Shown: one piece after another, positions 21,566 through 32,366 of the stretch
Numbering within the stretch: position 1 is the stretch's first letter
Layout of the letters: every line of letters starts with the position of its first letter
Source: Ecdyonurus torrentis
Lineage: Eukaryota; Arthropoda; Insecta; Ephemeroptera; Heptageniidae
Length of the DNA stretch: 64,000 nt
Assembly (NCBI GenBank): GCA_949318235.1
Contig: OX439137.1
Location: 17,830,187-17,894,186, forward strand
Reading direction: 5' to 3'
Notes under the pieces: model-generated
What the model saw: the letters and a program-made list of their open reading frames with translations, nothing else
Told to the model about the DNA's origin: nothing
Databases searched by the model: none
Program-made: the position numbers and the translations under genes

Positions 21566-21862
21566 CATTTAAATGTGGAATACTAGACATACTTTTACGT
21601 GTTTTAAGACATTAAAATGTACTAATTTAATATTGTAGAAGCCTCTTGTTAGACTCTTGTTAGTGTGTTTGTGAGAAAACTACTGCACTGAGGTCACAAA
21701 TATTTAAATGTAGAATACTAGACATACTTTTACGTGTCTTAAGACAGTAAAATGTACTAATTTAACATTGTAGAAGCCTCTTGTTAGTGTGTTTGTGAGA
21801 AAACTACTGCACTGAGGTCACAAATATTTAAACGTGGATTACCAGACATACTTTTAATTACA
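21566..21862 (+). repeat. 124 bp satellite, cluster 2 (about 2.3 units)
   Basis: Sense units (GAATACTAGACATACTTTTA, TAGAAGCCTCTTGTTAGTGT). The first unit carries a small internal duplication of TTAGACTCTTG. Confidence 0.85.
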
Positions 21863-22437
21863 TTTTTTTGTTTTAAATTTTATTATACTGTACTAAAATA
21901 CATAGAATAAAAAATTGAAAAAGGTTATTGTGAAACATTAATGATGTTTATACATTTGAGTGCTGTATTGTATTAGTTTTCAGTCGGCAAGAGCAGAGCA
22001 TACATAGCAACTTTTGTCATTACAATATGTATGTATATTGGTGTACAGTACATTACAGTACATTGGTATTTCATCATTACACTTGGCAGTCTTGTGTAGT
22101 ACGTGTGACGTCAACTTTGAATGCAAATTTTAAAAGCCATCAATTTAGATATCTAGCTTTACTAATTTTTTTAATAGTGATTCAGTGTTTGTATCCCAAA
22201 ATAACTTTCATATCCGTAAAAAATTTTGAGAAATGAATCATTTTTTTGTATTCCAATTTGTACTAACGATGTGGCTAAAAACTCCTTTATATAACGAGAG
22301 CTACGACATTATGTAATGCGACACAAACATTGATATTTTCAATAATTCTTATAATACAATAAAAAGTTATAAAAGATATTTACCCTTCAAAGTAAAACAA
22401 ATACACTTTACAAATTTCACTCAAAATGAATGATCTA
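21863..22437. other. unassigned; end forms one arm of a palindrome around MITE-D
   Basis: Mostly featureless. The stretch at about 22400-22437 (ACACTTTACAAATTTCACTC, AAAATGAATGATCTA) is the inverted partner of about 22735-22775 (CGGTCATTTTGAACAAAATT, TGTAAAGTGTAG). MITE-D at 22438-22669 therefore seems to sit inside an older inverted-repeat element. Confidence 0.45.
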
Positions 22438-22669
22438 CACGCAAAAAATTTAATACTAAAAATGCAATAGGTAGACATATAAGCTAGAACACAGGTATTA
22501 GTATACTACAATAATACCTGCTAATGCAGGTGCAATATGCTACAATAAAGTTGTGACTCACTTAGATTAAGTGGTATTGTAGTTTTATAACTACCTGGTC
22601 CAAATTAAAGTGTACCTATTGCAAAATACAGGTTCATGTACCTGACATTAGTACCATTTTCTTTCCGTG
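22438..22669 (-). mobile_element. MITE-D copy 2
   Basis: Ends CACGCAAAAAATTTAATAC and TTTCTTTCCGTG, flanked by TA on both sides (TA-CACGC ... CCGTG-TA). 232 bp. Confidence 0.85.
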
Positions 22670-22970
22670 TACATTCGGTGCTTCTATTCGTTTTAACATG
22701 AGAACTAAATGGGAGAACTTATAATTTGTGAAGTGCAGATCGGTCATTTTGAACAAAATTTGTAAAGTGTAGTTCGTTCACTTCGACGGGTAAACATTGA
22801 TATATGTCACAAGTTTATTATAAAAATAAAGTCTAAATAATTACTTAATTTTTGTTACTTTTTTCAGTGCATTTCACATTTTATTAAGTATGTTAAACTC
22901 ATATTTTAAGTTAAAAAATTATTATAAAAAGTTAAGTCAATTTAACAAAAGTCACAAACAGAAGAAGACT

Positions 22971-23168
<198 letters not shown>

Positions 23169-23412
23169 AATACTTCTACTCATTTTAAATTATTTAAAAA
23201 AGTTGGCTTTATATTTCTTTAAATAATAAAGAAATATAAAATATTCTTTCACTTAAATATAAGCTTATTATGAAGTTTTATATTATTATCATTTTAAATC
23301 TCTGTCTGTCACTCGCTCTCCCCGGGCATATTTCAATTTTTCAACGACAAAATAAATGTTAACTTCTTTTTAAGTTTATAACAAAAATAAAAAAATTATT
23401 AAAATTTAAATA

Positions 23413-23486
23413 AATGACAAAATGCGTCATTTTCTTCTCCCAGCTCATGTTATTTAGTGATCACATATGGCGTCGACTTTATATTT
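23413..23486 (-). mobile_element. MITE-A fragment interrupted by MITE-E
   Basis: Shows the MITE-A 3' features CTCATGTTATTTAGTGATC and ATATGGCGTCGACTTTA, then stops at MITE-E. Confidence 0.55.
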
Positions 23487-23760
23487 CACTCTAAAAACTG
23501 GTGCATTACTTCAATTACGAATCCTAACTTATTTAAGATAAACACTTTTAAGTTATTATGAGTAGCTAAAATAATGCATTTTAGCAAATTATTAACAATA
23601 GCCATTTTAAATTCCTTTAAAAAAAACTTTAAATATCAAAATTTGCTATTTTTAATAATTTGCTAAATTGCATTATTTTAGCTGCTCATAATAACTTAAA
23701 TGTGATTATTTTAATAAAATTACTATTCGTAACTAAAGTAATGCACCAATTTTTAGAGTG
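23487..23760. mobile_element. MITE-E, uninterrupted copy
   Basis: 274 bp from CACTCTAAAAACTGGTGCAT to its inverted end TGCACCAATTTTTAGAGTG. This is the reference copy used to recognise the interruption at 2704-2935. Confidence 0.85.
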
Positions 23761-24333
23761 TTTTATAGTTTCCTTATATTTCAATTGTAATTTGGTACAC
23801 GCTGTATATTAATAATGTATATTATGCAGTACAGGGTGTCTGTCAAATAAGTGATAAGAGAGTTCAATAGTTAAATTGTGAGTAACGAACTTAAACATGC
23901 TGTCATTTTGATTGACAATACCCTGAAAGTGGTATAGATTAGAGGAGGCTAGACAAAATATAATGTATATCATCTCACTCGAGCAGGTAGCTTGCAAGCC
24001 ATCAATAAGTTAACTTTGATACCTAGCTGTCACATTCATAAAGTATAGTTTGGAGAGGTGTCACTTGCCATCAATGTATAACAATTAGATAAAGAGGTAG
24101 TAATAATAATTAGAAATATATGAAAATTAAAGACTGAATTCTTGCAAAAACTTATTATTATCATTAAAAGTTAAAAAAATGTCATTCTTAAATTTTATCA
24201 TGAAATTTAAATGTTGCAAACCAAGAAAAAAAATCAGAAGATGTGTTGTCTCTTTGTTTTGCAAGCATGGCTGCATCTTAAAACTACATTTTTGTACCTG
24301 CACTTTAGCTCGTTGCTCAGACTATATATATAT

Positions 24334-24479
24334 GTGGGTGGGAGGGTGGGAGGGTGGGAGTGTGGGAGGGTGGGAGGATGGGAGGATGGGAGGGTGGGAG
24401 GGTGGGAGGATGGGAGGGAGGGTGGGTGGCCGGGAGGGAGGCTGGGTCGGAGGGAGGGTGAGTGGGCGGGTTGGTGGGT
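24334..24479 (+). repeat. G-rich minisatellite (GGGTGGGA/GGATGGGA)n
   Basis: About 145 bp of G-runs of three separated by 1-2 bases on the + strand, so multiple overlapping G-quadruplex motifs. The unit is 8 bp with GGAT, GGGT and GGCC variants. All six-frame ORFs here are G/V/W/R or P/S/H repeats produced by it. Confidence 0.92.
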
Positions 24480-24489
24480 AGTTGTATAC

Positions 24490-24491
<2 letters not shown>

Positions 24492-24522
<31 letters not shown>
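24492..24522. repeat. (GA)n microsatellite
   Basis: Short GA tract 3' of the G-rich minisatellite. Confidence 0.9.
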
Positions 24523-24523
<1 letters not shown>

Positions 24524-24744
24524 TCAATTATAACTCGGCCAGATTTGATGTTGCCCACAATCAGTGACAAACGTGACTTCCCCAATTCTCACTAATAAAG
24601 ATCACACACAAGATTACGACAATAAATTGCAACTTTGAAATTCAGTTCATGTTTCCTTGATAACGATAACATTGCAAATTTAGGAAGACTTCTTGAATGA
24701 CCAAATTTATTTTTACAAATCATGTGTACCGAACAGCACTGAAT

Positions 24745-24854
24745 AATGCTGTTCGTAAACCCTATTCTCTGCACCAAAAATGACGATCGTCTATGGTTAT
24801 TCAAATGGAATGCGCATTTTTTGGTACAAGAGAACTGGGTTTACGAACAGCACT
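24745..24854 (+). mobile_element. MITE-G copy 2
   Basis: AATGCTGTTCGTAAACCC to GGGTTTACGAACAGCA. GAACAGCACTGAAT occurs on both sides (24731-24744 and 24845-24858), which may reflect a duplication at insertion overlapping the terminus. Confidence 0.85.
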
Positions 24855-25049
24855 GAATATCTTTGTATCTGTCTTGGGGTGTTCGAGTGCAATTTCCAAC
24901 ATGTTTCGAACAGCACACAAACTCGAACAGTTCTTTTAAATTTTTGTAGGTATTTCTTGGTTGACTGCTGAGTGTTTGAAATTTCAAACACTAAATTGAA
25001 ACCTATTGCGAATTAAATTTTAAGTGTAAAAAATTAAAATATTAATAAT

Positions 25050-25275
25050 TGAATTTATTCAGTTACGAATCCTAACTTATTTGAGATAAACATTTTTGAG
25101 TTATTATTATGAGTAGCTAAAATAATGCATTTTAGCAAATTATTAACAATAGTTATTTTAAGTTGTTTTTAGTTATTTTAGGCTTTTTTAAGATAAATTA
25201 GCTATTGATAATAATTAATAATTTGATAAAATTCATTATTTTAGCTGCTCATAATAACTTAAGTGTTTATCTCAA
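25050..25275. mobile_element. MITE-E partial copy
   Basis: Has CAGTTACGAATCCTAACTTA and the TAGCTAAAATAATGCATTTT core in both arms, but neither CACTCTAAAAA terminus. Confidence 0.65.
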
Positions 25276-25278
25276 TGG

Positions 25279-25445
25279 ATAGAATAAATTACGTAATTTA
25301 TGCTGTATTTATGTCATGAAAGCATAAATTATGCTCAGTTAGAACAGTATTCTTTAACATATATTTAACATAATATTTATGCTATATAACATAATTATTA
25401 TGCAATGTAGCATAAATTAAACAAATTATGCTGAAAATGAGCTTA
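25279..25445. mobile_element. MITE-C copy 6
   Basis: AATAAATTACGTAATTTATG start and internal GCATAAATTATGCTCAGTT. It ends about 68 bp before the exon at 25514. Confidence 0.65.
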
Positions 25446-25513
25446 ATAGTTAATTAGTGCTAAGATGTTAATTAGTGGCAAGATGTTAATTAGTATGTTG
25501 GTTAATGTTCCAG

Positions 25514-25631
25514 ATGGTGACGACGAGCGAGGTGAGCAGCGATCACGTCAACTCAGGACAAGATGGCAGCACCGCGCTCAGCAAGCTGCGACAAACTCTC
25601 TCATCCAGCCTGATGACAGCGCAGGAAACAG
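25514..25631 (+). CDS. host gene exon (internal or first coding), product unknown
   Basis: 118 bp GC-rich exon standing out from its AT-rich surroundings. The 3' splice site TTAATGTTCCAG precedes it and the donor CAG/GTACGT follows (GT at 25632). One frame is open across it: 39 codons beginning with an ATG, plus one base (phase 1). The peptide starts MVTTSEVSSDHVNSG and ends LSSSLMTAQET; it is Ser/Thr-rich with no recognised domain. The leftover G joins TG of the exon at 59520 to make a Val codon, keeping the frame open there. The ATG at the very start could be a translation start or internal. MITE-C ends 68 bp upstream and a hAT-like MITE begins 42 bp downstream. I do not recognise the protein. 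Confidence 0.8.
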
Positions 25632-25673
25632 GTACGTCTAAATAATTAATTAGCTCTCTACACTAGAGAACTT

Positions 25674-25892
25674 TAACATAGAAGTGACATCCCCAGACCT
25701 GCAGCACTAAACAGTACTAACTTGGCAACGTTGCTTTTTAAAGCACCAATCAGAGATCAGAAGTAGCAGATTTGAGGCACCAATCAGAGAGCATGCTATA
25801 GTAATTTCATGTACAGTGTTGCCAAATTTAACGGAAGGAGTGTTGTGATCTGCCTAAGTCATGGTGATGTCGCTTCTCTGTTAAAGTTTTTT
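25674..25892. mobile_element. MITE-L copy 1 (hAT-like), just after the donor
   Basis: Starts TAGAGAACTTTAACATAGAA and ends with the inverse GATGTCGCTTCTCTGTTAAA. Its centre has an inverted pair AAAGCACCAATCAGAGATCA / GGCACCAATCAGAGAGCA. It matches 53154-53393. The right terminus is degraded into a T-run. Confidence 0.8.
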
Positions 25893-26140
25893 TTACTCTT
25901 CACTCTAAACGACTGACCTCCATACGTCCTCTATACAGTCCGTGCCACCTAAGGATGTTCGCGATTAATCGAAATCGAGCCAAGAGCCAATATACGTTCA
26001 AGCGCTCAAGGTCATTAGGAGGTGGAGTAACCACTCGAAAACAAACGTGATCTCCAACAACAATAATTAATTCGAAAATTTTAAAAATTATTAACAACAA
26101 TTTGAAACTATAAACCTTACAAAAAAAAAACTGCAATGGT

Positions 26141-26336
26141 ACAATTTGTTCAGTTAGGTAGATGAAACTCTTCAGTACAAACCAATAACTTGGTTGACAA
26201 AAGTTTAAACAGTAACTTGTTAGTATAAACGTTATTTCTTCAGTGCTAAATAGTTAGCTCTGCACATCTTAACAAACTTTGTATATATCTAATATATTTA
26301 TTATAAATAGAAAAGTGTAAATTCTACCTCTTTAGA
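26141..26336 (+). mobile_element. MITE-F copy 2
   Basis: CTCTTCAGTACAAACCAATA, TTTAAACAGTAACTTGTTAG and TTTCTTCAGTGCTAAATAGT, as in the copies at 27920 and 35790. Confidence 0.75.
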
Positions 26337-26788
26337 TACTAATTTTCGTGTAGTTTTGCAAAGTAAGTTTGCTGTACAACATAATGAAATGTACAGGTTA
26401 TAACAATAGACTTGAAGCACATGTTAGATATTTAGTAACAAAAAGTTACAAAAATGAGAAAGTCTTAAAGTTTAGGATAACAATGCAAAGCCTGGGCCAG
26501 TACTTGTATAACATTGTAAGTCAACTCAAACTGGCGATACAAGTGAAAAATCTAAACATGCTCATCAACTTTGCTTAAGTGTAGTATACAGATGGCTTGT
26601 ATCTCAGAATTTAAAAAGAAAAGTTCGAAACTTTATGATGGCATTAAAAAGTTAACATTAACAGCTACCTATGATTAAATATTCAGAACCCGTGACCATC
26701 AGATAAGAGAGAAATTAATTTTTGAAGTTAACATGGGCTTTTATGGGACTAAAACTTTAAAAAATTATATTTAAGATCTATTGGTGAG

Positions 26789-27113
26789 CAATGTCTCTTA
26801 CATGTCTTCCAACTCTTGGCTGATTTTTTAGACACGCTGTTTTAAATTTCCCTCTCTAGGGAACACTTGCGATACGCATGGGGGCAATTTGAACTATTAT
26901 ATGATAAGGCTGACTAAAGGTCAGAAACGATATAGTGTATGACGTAAACAGAGATAACCACTCGGAATTCTTGCGCTCAGGTGACAAGACCTCAAACCTT
27001 TGTAAAGCAGTATTTGTAATATAGTAGTTTTGGCTGCCAATCGCGGCGCCAGTGTAAAAACTTGAATCATGCTTGTCTACAAATTTTTACAGGGAGTCGT
27101 GTAAGAGACATTG
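26789..27113. mobile_element. 325 bp transposon nested in MITE-H
   Basis: Terminal inverted repeats CAATGTCTCTTACATG / CAATGTCTCTTACACG, flanked by ATTGGTGAG (26780-26788) and ATTGGTAAA (27114-27122), a 7/9 matching duplication consistent with an 8-9 bp target site (hAT or Mutator type). No ORF of note. Confidence 0.75.
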
Positions 27114-27180
27114 ATTGGTAAACTTTCAATTTCTACTTTATTTTTTTTTTACATTTTTAAAGATACCATGTCCTAATATA

Positions 27181-27258
27181 TCACTGTGCAAAATTTCACT
27201 GTGCAAAATTTCACTGTGCAAAATTTCACTGTGCAAAATTTCACTGTGCAAAATTTCA
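27181..27258. repeat. 15 bp minisatellite, five units
   Basis: Five consecutive near-identical copies of TCACTGTGCAAAATT inside MITE-H. Other MITE-H copies have one unit, so the array expanded within this copy. Confidence 0.9.
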
Positions 27259-27448
27259 TTTTTTTTTTTTTTACAACTTTTTAGTCAAATCCCGTAGTAG
27301 TTGATTTCCTGTTTAACTCGTAATTTGCTAGCTACAAAAGTAAAAACTGAAATCGGCTCTTAAAGTTTGTTAACAAGAAAACAGGAAATTGTCTTGTAAG
27401 TTTCTTTGGCTTACGTGGGTTGAAGTACAAGACAAAACATTAGTCAAA

Positions 27449-27479
<31 letters not shown>

Positions 27480-27558
27480 CGTTGAAAGTTTATTTTATCA
27501 GTTTTAGTTACAAGCTTCTTAACTATACATACAAGCTTTATTTTTCATAGTTTATGTA

Positions 27559-28126
27559 CACGAAAAACATAAATTTAACAAATGAGGAAGTTTTCATAAA
27601 GTTAAGACCCTGTTTTGAGCACATTTTTAGAAAGAGTATAAATAGTAGATTCCATTGAAGTCAATATTTACCTTTATTAATTACATTTCAGCGATTAATT
27701 AGCCTCTAAAAAGTGCTACCACGCCCCTCTAAAAGACCCTTGCGTTCGTCTTTTGTAAATTTTAAAGGCGCGAATATCAAAATTAACGTTAATTTTGAAC
27801 AGATTTTGAAATTCGCTGAAATGTAATTGATAAAGGTAAATATTGACTTCAATGGAATCTACTTTTTATACTCTTTCTTAAAATGTGCTCAAAACTGGGT
27901 CTTAACTTTATGGAAACTTCATAATTATTCAGTTCCATAGACGTAACTCTTCAGTACAAACCAATAACTTGGTTGACAAAAGTTTAAACAGTAACTTGTT
28001 AGTATAAACGTTATTTTTTCAGTGCTAAATAGTTAACTCTGCACATCTTAAAAAACTTTGCATATATCTAACATATTTATTGTAGAAAAAGTCTTAATAT
28101 CAACCTTTTAATAAATTTTTTCCGTG
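27559..28126 (+). mobile_element. MITE-F copy 3, interrupted
   Basis: Starts CACGAAAAACATAAATTTAA and ends AATTTTTTCCGTG, with TA on both outer flanks. It is split near its left end by the palindrome at 27587-27920. Confidence 0.8.
27587..27920. mobile_element. 334 bp foldback MITE nested in MITE-F
   Basis: Arms of about 145 bp run from GGAAGTTTTCATAAAGTTAA through GATTCCATTGAAGTCAATAT and TTACATTTCAGCGA, and repeat in inverse order to TTAACTTTATGGAAACTTC. The short central loop carries GCCTCTAAAAAGTGC and CTCTAAAAGACCCTTGCG. No ORF. Arms differ at only a few positions. Confidence 0.82.
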
Positions 28127-28515
28127 TACACCCAAAAAAATAGCTACTTTAATTATGCTGGCTCATTGTCAGCACAATTTGTTCTTTACAGCATAATTTA
28201 TGCTATATTGCATAATAACTATGTTATATAGCATAAATATTATGTTGTATTGCATAATAATTTATGTTGTAAATTATATTCTAATTTATGCTATAATAAT
28301 ACAAATATAGCATAAATTATGTAACTTATTATATTTATGCAATAAATAATTATTCACGTAATATTAAATTATATAATTTATGCTGTATTTATGTCATTAT
28401 AGCATAAACTATGATAAATTAAAGTAACATAAATAATTATGCAGACAACATAATATTTATGCTATGTAACATAGTTATTATGCAGTATAGCATAAATTAT
28501 GTTGGTATGAATTAA
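28127..28515. mobile_element. MITE-C, two copies head to head
   Basis: A near-complete copy (28127-28350, starting ACACCCAAAAAAATAGC) is followed by an inverted partial copy (about 28355-28515). The pair begins at the very base where MITE-F ends. Confidence 0.7.
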
Positions 28516-29440
28516 AGTTGTTGAAATAGAGCATAGATTTATTAAATGATAATAATAATTATTATTATCAACGATTGATTGACAGCAAGAGAATAGTTAA
28601 ACCTCGAGGACAGCTAGGCATTTACGTGTCATGCAGAAAGCTGCAGTTCTTGGCACAGCTAACATTGTGCGCAAAGTACTTAGTTTGTGATCCCTCTATA
28701 TACCACCTGCAGTTTGTAACAGATAATTGGCACTGGATTATGGTCACCTTCACCTTGAATCAAGTAGGATTCCGGAGTTACACAAGAAGAAAGAAATAAA
28801 ATCATAATAATAATATCTTGGTGAAATAAAAGTTCATATTTTTTTAATTTTAATAATTTATTATGAATGATATTAATTTAAATCAAACGTTATTTTTTAT
28901 TTACAATCATAACCAAATGTTGTTTTAGTCCTGTGTGCAACTATAGCTTGGGATATTAAAATTGATAGCAAAAATTGTGCTGATTTTATAGAAAAATAAA
29001 TATGGCTTACTTTTTATTGCTATTTAATGTTATTTGCTTCATAACTCTCTCTCTCTCTCTCTTTCTGTTTTTTGCTCTCTCTCTCTCTCTCAACTCTCTA
29101 TCATACTCTCGCTCTCTTTTTCTATACTCTCTCTCTACAACAAAAAGGCCCAGTAGACAAAAAGCAACATGTTACATTTGATACGATTAATTTTTATAGT
29201 ATAAAATAATCTCGTTTTTATTTCCCTGCTCTGCAATATCCAGCACAACTTTTGTCTTTATGGAGCAACATAAACGTTCCAGCCCTCACTTGTCCAAAGT
29301 GTTTGTTTTCAAACTATTTCCTACAGGAATTTCATAATCCATAGTGCAGATAATAATATTTAACTTAATAAATATTTAAGTTGATCAAAGCAGTCACAAC
29401 GTTCTCAGTAGATAATAGATGATAACAGGGGAAGCAGTTA
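28516..29440. other. unassigned, with short CT tracts
   Basis: A 74-codon ORF at 28575-28799 has no recognisable motif. Short CT tracts lie at about 29047-29092. Otherwise AT-rich with nothing identified. Confidence 0.4.
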
Positions 29441-29441
29441 T

Positions 29442-29762
29442 ATCATTTTGTATCCGGTTTAAGTTTTCAGATCCGGATACATAATCAGGATTAGTGGCAG
29501 TATGCTGACTTTGATCCGAATTGATTTTTATAGCTTTTCACTTCAAAAAGTAAAACTTTTTTTTTTAAATCCTGACTTATTGATCCATTTTACAATCCGA
29601 ATAATGTAGATCCAGATAAAATTATGTCTCGGTTAATTTCCCCGAAAAAGTCTTCTATTTTTTCCTAGTTAAATTGCATTCCGGCCATTGCTCGATCCGG
29701 TAAAGTTCTTATCCATAATCCGAATTTGAAAACTATTCGGATTTTGATAGTGCTATCAAATT
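29442..29762. repeat. imperfect inverted repeat rich in ATCCGGAT motifs
   Basis: AGTTTTCAGATCCGGATACA near 29463 has an inverted counterpart near 29700-29750 (ATCCATAATCCGAATTTGAA), with several further ATCCGAATAA/GATCCGGT motifs between. It could be an old MITE; no second copy is in the window. Confidence 0.4.
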
Positions 29763-29769
29763 CCATATA

Positions 29770-30007
29770 CACACGGACAAAAATAACTACGTAATAATTA
29801 TGCTAGCTCATTTTAAGCACAATTTGTTCAATACAGCATAATTTATGCTATATTGCATAATGGTTATGTTACAATAGCATAAATATTATGTTGTACAGCA
29901 TAATTATTTATATATTTCTAATGTAGTATTATTTATGCTAGAATGACATACATTTGATTTATTGTAGGTTCCAAATACAGATATTCAGCATAAATTACGA
30001 AATTTAT
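29770..30007. mobile_element. MITE-C copy 8, near full length
   Basis: About 238 bp from CACGGACAAAAATAACTACG to GCATAAATTACGAAATTTAT. This is the clearest example of the CACGG-A-rich terminus in this family. Confidence 0.8.
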
Positions 30008-30118
30008 TATTTCCGTTCAGTATACTTGTAATCTATCTTACTTCCGGTATCATTCTTATGTAGGGACAGCTGTAGAATTTGTAAAATAGTTTTTAACTGG
30101 TGTTAAAATAGAGTAAAA

Positions 30119-30218
30119 GAGAGACAGTGTGTGATAGAGAGAGACAGAGAGAGAGAGACAGAGAGAGAGAGACAGAGAGAGAGACAGAGAGAGAGACAGA
30201 GAGAGAGACAGAGAGACA

Positions 30219-30301
<83 letters not shown>
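30119..30301. repeat. (GA)n with GACA units
   Basis: GA tract interrupted every 8-12 bp by GACA, followed by about 65 bp of pure GA. The R/E repeat ORFs in it are artefacts. Confidence 0.93.
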
Positions 30302-30306
<5 letters not shown>

Positions 30307-30770
30307 CCCTAACCTTCAATAAGTACGTTAATTATTCCTCTCCCTCGAAGACTTGTATCTTAAAACATAACTAATGATATTTAATAAATTATTTTTAAAA
30401 TTAAATTAAATGTAAAGCGTAGAAATATAAATTGAATTTTCGACTTTATAATTTTTAATTAATTTAAATTTTTTGACTTATTGTTAATTGGCTGAAGGCA
30501 GGTTTTGCTCAGTCAATATTTATTTAATTTTTACCTTTCAGCAAATCGACTTGTTGAATTGAAATTTATGTTTTATATATTTTATGATGAAAATCATTTA
30601 ATGTTCATTTTGTGTTTAATTTAATTTTGTTATTAAATATAAATATCAATTAAAATTTTACTTTAAGGTAGTTAGAATGGAAATAGTCAAAAGTAAAACT
30701 ATATTTTTATAATAATTCTTTGTAAATTATTTAAATCCATAAAAACAATTACTATAATTTTCAAAAAAAG
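30302..30770. other. AT-rich spacer, no recognised feature
   Basis: Very AT-rich, no relationship seen to the other families. Confidence 0.5.
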
Positions 30771-30773
30771 TGG

Positions 30774-31153
30774 TGAAGGCAGGTGACTCGTAACTGTGTA
30801 CTCCTCACCGAGTATAGGGTGTATGAATTCATGTTAAAGTCAACGCCATGTTGGATACCTCAATAACATGGGCAGCATAGTCTAATAACTCATTTTGCCA
30901 GTTTAAAAACATTATACAATATTTTTGAGAGCATTGATGTTGTAAATAATGTTGAATTAGTATCTCAAGTATGTGAGAAAAATAAGAATAACAAAAAATT
31001 AACCGAATTTCTATAAATAAAATTGCCTAAAACGAAGTTTGTCCTATGCTGAGCAATGATATTCACTACTCCAGTATGGCCTCCAAGCGCATTAAATATG
31101 TCGTCATGCGGATACACCCTACAGGTTCGAGCCACTGCTGGGTGCGTACACAA
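30774..31153 (+). mobile_element. SINE-1 head, split by MITE-A
   Basis: SINE-1 tRNA head GGTGAAGGCAGGTGACTCGT to CTCACCGAGTATA, then MITE-A, then GGTTCGAGCCACTGCTGGGT. The two parts join exactly as in the intact copies at 11692 and 48349. The SINE body is absent after GTGCGTACA. Confidence 0.85.
30817..31120 (+). mobile_element. MITE-A copy nested in SINE-1
   Basis: GGGTGTATGAATTCATGTTA to GATACACCCT. The family body is present (GTCAACGCCATGTTGGATAC, GAGAGCATTGATGTTGTAAA, TGTCCTATGCTGAGCAATG). The host TATA is present on the left and as TACA on the right, giving the target-site duplication. Confidence 0.88.
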
Positions 31154-31154
31154 C

Positions 31155-31720
31155 TGTGTTAAAAATTTTATATTATAGAAAACAATTTTAATGTTTTTGT
31201 TCCTAATATTGGAAATTAGCAGCTAAAATTTTGCGTCAAAACTAAAATTAATTCTTAAATAACTCTGTGCTATGCTTCATTTTCATGACATTAAACTGGA
31301 TTCAAAGGCCTGATTTCCATACCAACTGATAGCAATATCGACTTTATTGAGCGTGATTCTACGATCACAAGAACTGTGTCTCAATAATGGTAACAGATGT
31401 TACATTTCTTCATTAAATTAATTAAATCGATTTGTGTATTGATGTTTGCAACTTATCGAGACAACTTTTGCTCCGGGTTTTATCGGCTGGACTTTTGATA
31501 GCTGGGGATGTGGAGGGGGGCGGATGCATTGTTATCTGAACTAGGGAGCTTTTCTCAAATTTCTTTTTATAACTTTTTATTTGATACTTGTTATGATTAG
31601 AGCTCGGACAAAAATACACTCGAAAAATCAATCGTTGAAAACTTGTTCGGTTTTAGACAAATGAAAGGTAACCGTGTGAACATGTTGCTTTTTTATTATT
31701 ATTACTATTTTTATTATTAT
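31155..31720. other. unassigned
   Basis: No recognised gene. There are a few isolated AT-rich ORFs without supporting features. Confidence 0.4.
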
Positions 31721-31723
31721 TTT

Positions 31724-31920
<197 letters not shown>

Positions 31921-32333
31921 ATTATTTTTTTTTTGCGCTGCAAATTTTTTGTGAAAACGATATTGTTATTTCTTATTTTCGTGTTTTGATGCACAATGAA
32001 GTGTAGCGTTATCTACCAAGTGAGCTGCTGTAGCCAGCAAGACAAACACTACTCAGGTGTAGCGTTACCTTTTCTCATTAGATACCTTTACAATACATAC
32101 CTTTCTTTGTAACGCAGAAGTGACTTTTTGGCGCAGTAAAAAACGTACACACACAAATACAACTCTTTTTTTTATTTATTTATTTATTTTTTCATATTGA
32201 CAAAATAAATATATTTTTCTCCTTTGTCGTCTAAAAAAAGTAAAAGTTTAAAAAAGCAGCAGCAAAGATTAAATTTCAATTTCTTTAATTGTCACTTGGA
32301 TAGATTGAAGAGAATGCTCGCGGGACTTTTCTC

Positions 32334-32366
<33 letters not shown>

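Larger units (their letters stand above)
26577..27316 (+). mobile_element. MITE-H copy 4, interrupted
   Basis: 5' part at 26577-26788 and 3' part at 27114-27316 (TTTTAAAGATACCATGTCC to AGTCAAATCCCGTAGTAG). The 325 bp insert between them has its own terminal repeats. The 3' part contains a local 15 bp minisatellite. Confidence 0.75.

Noticed and set aside
24179..24585. Overlapping glycine- or proline-rich ORFs on both strands
   Set aside because: All are reading frames of the G-rich minisatellite and the adjacent GA tract.
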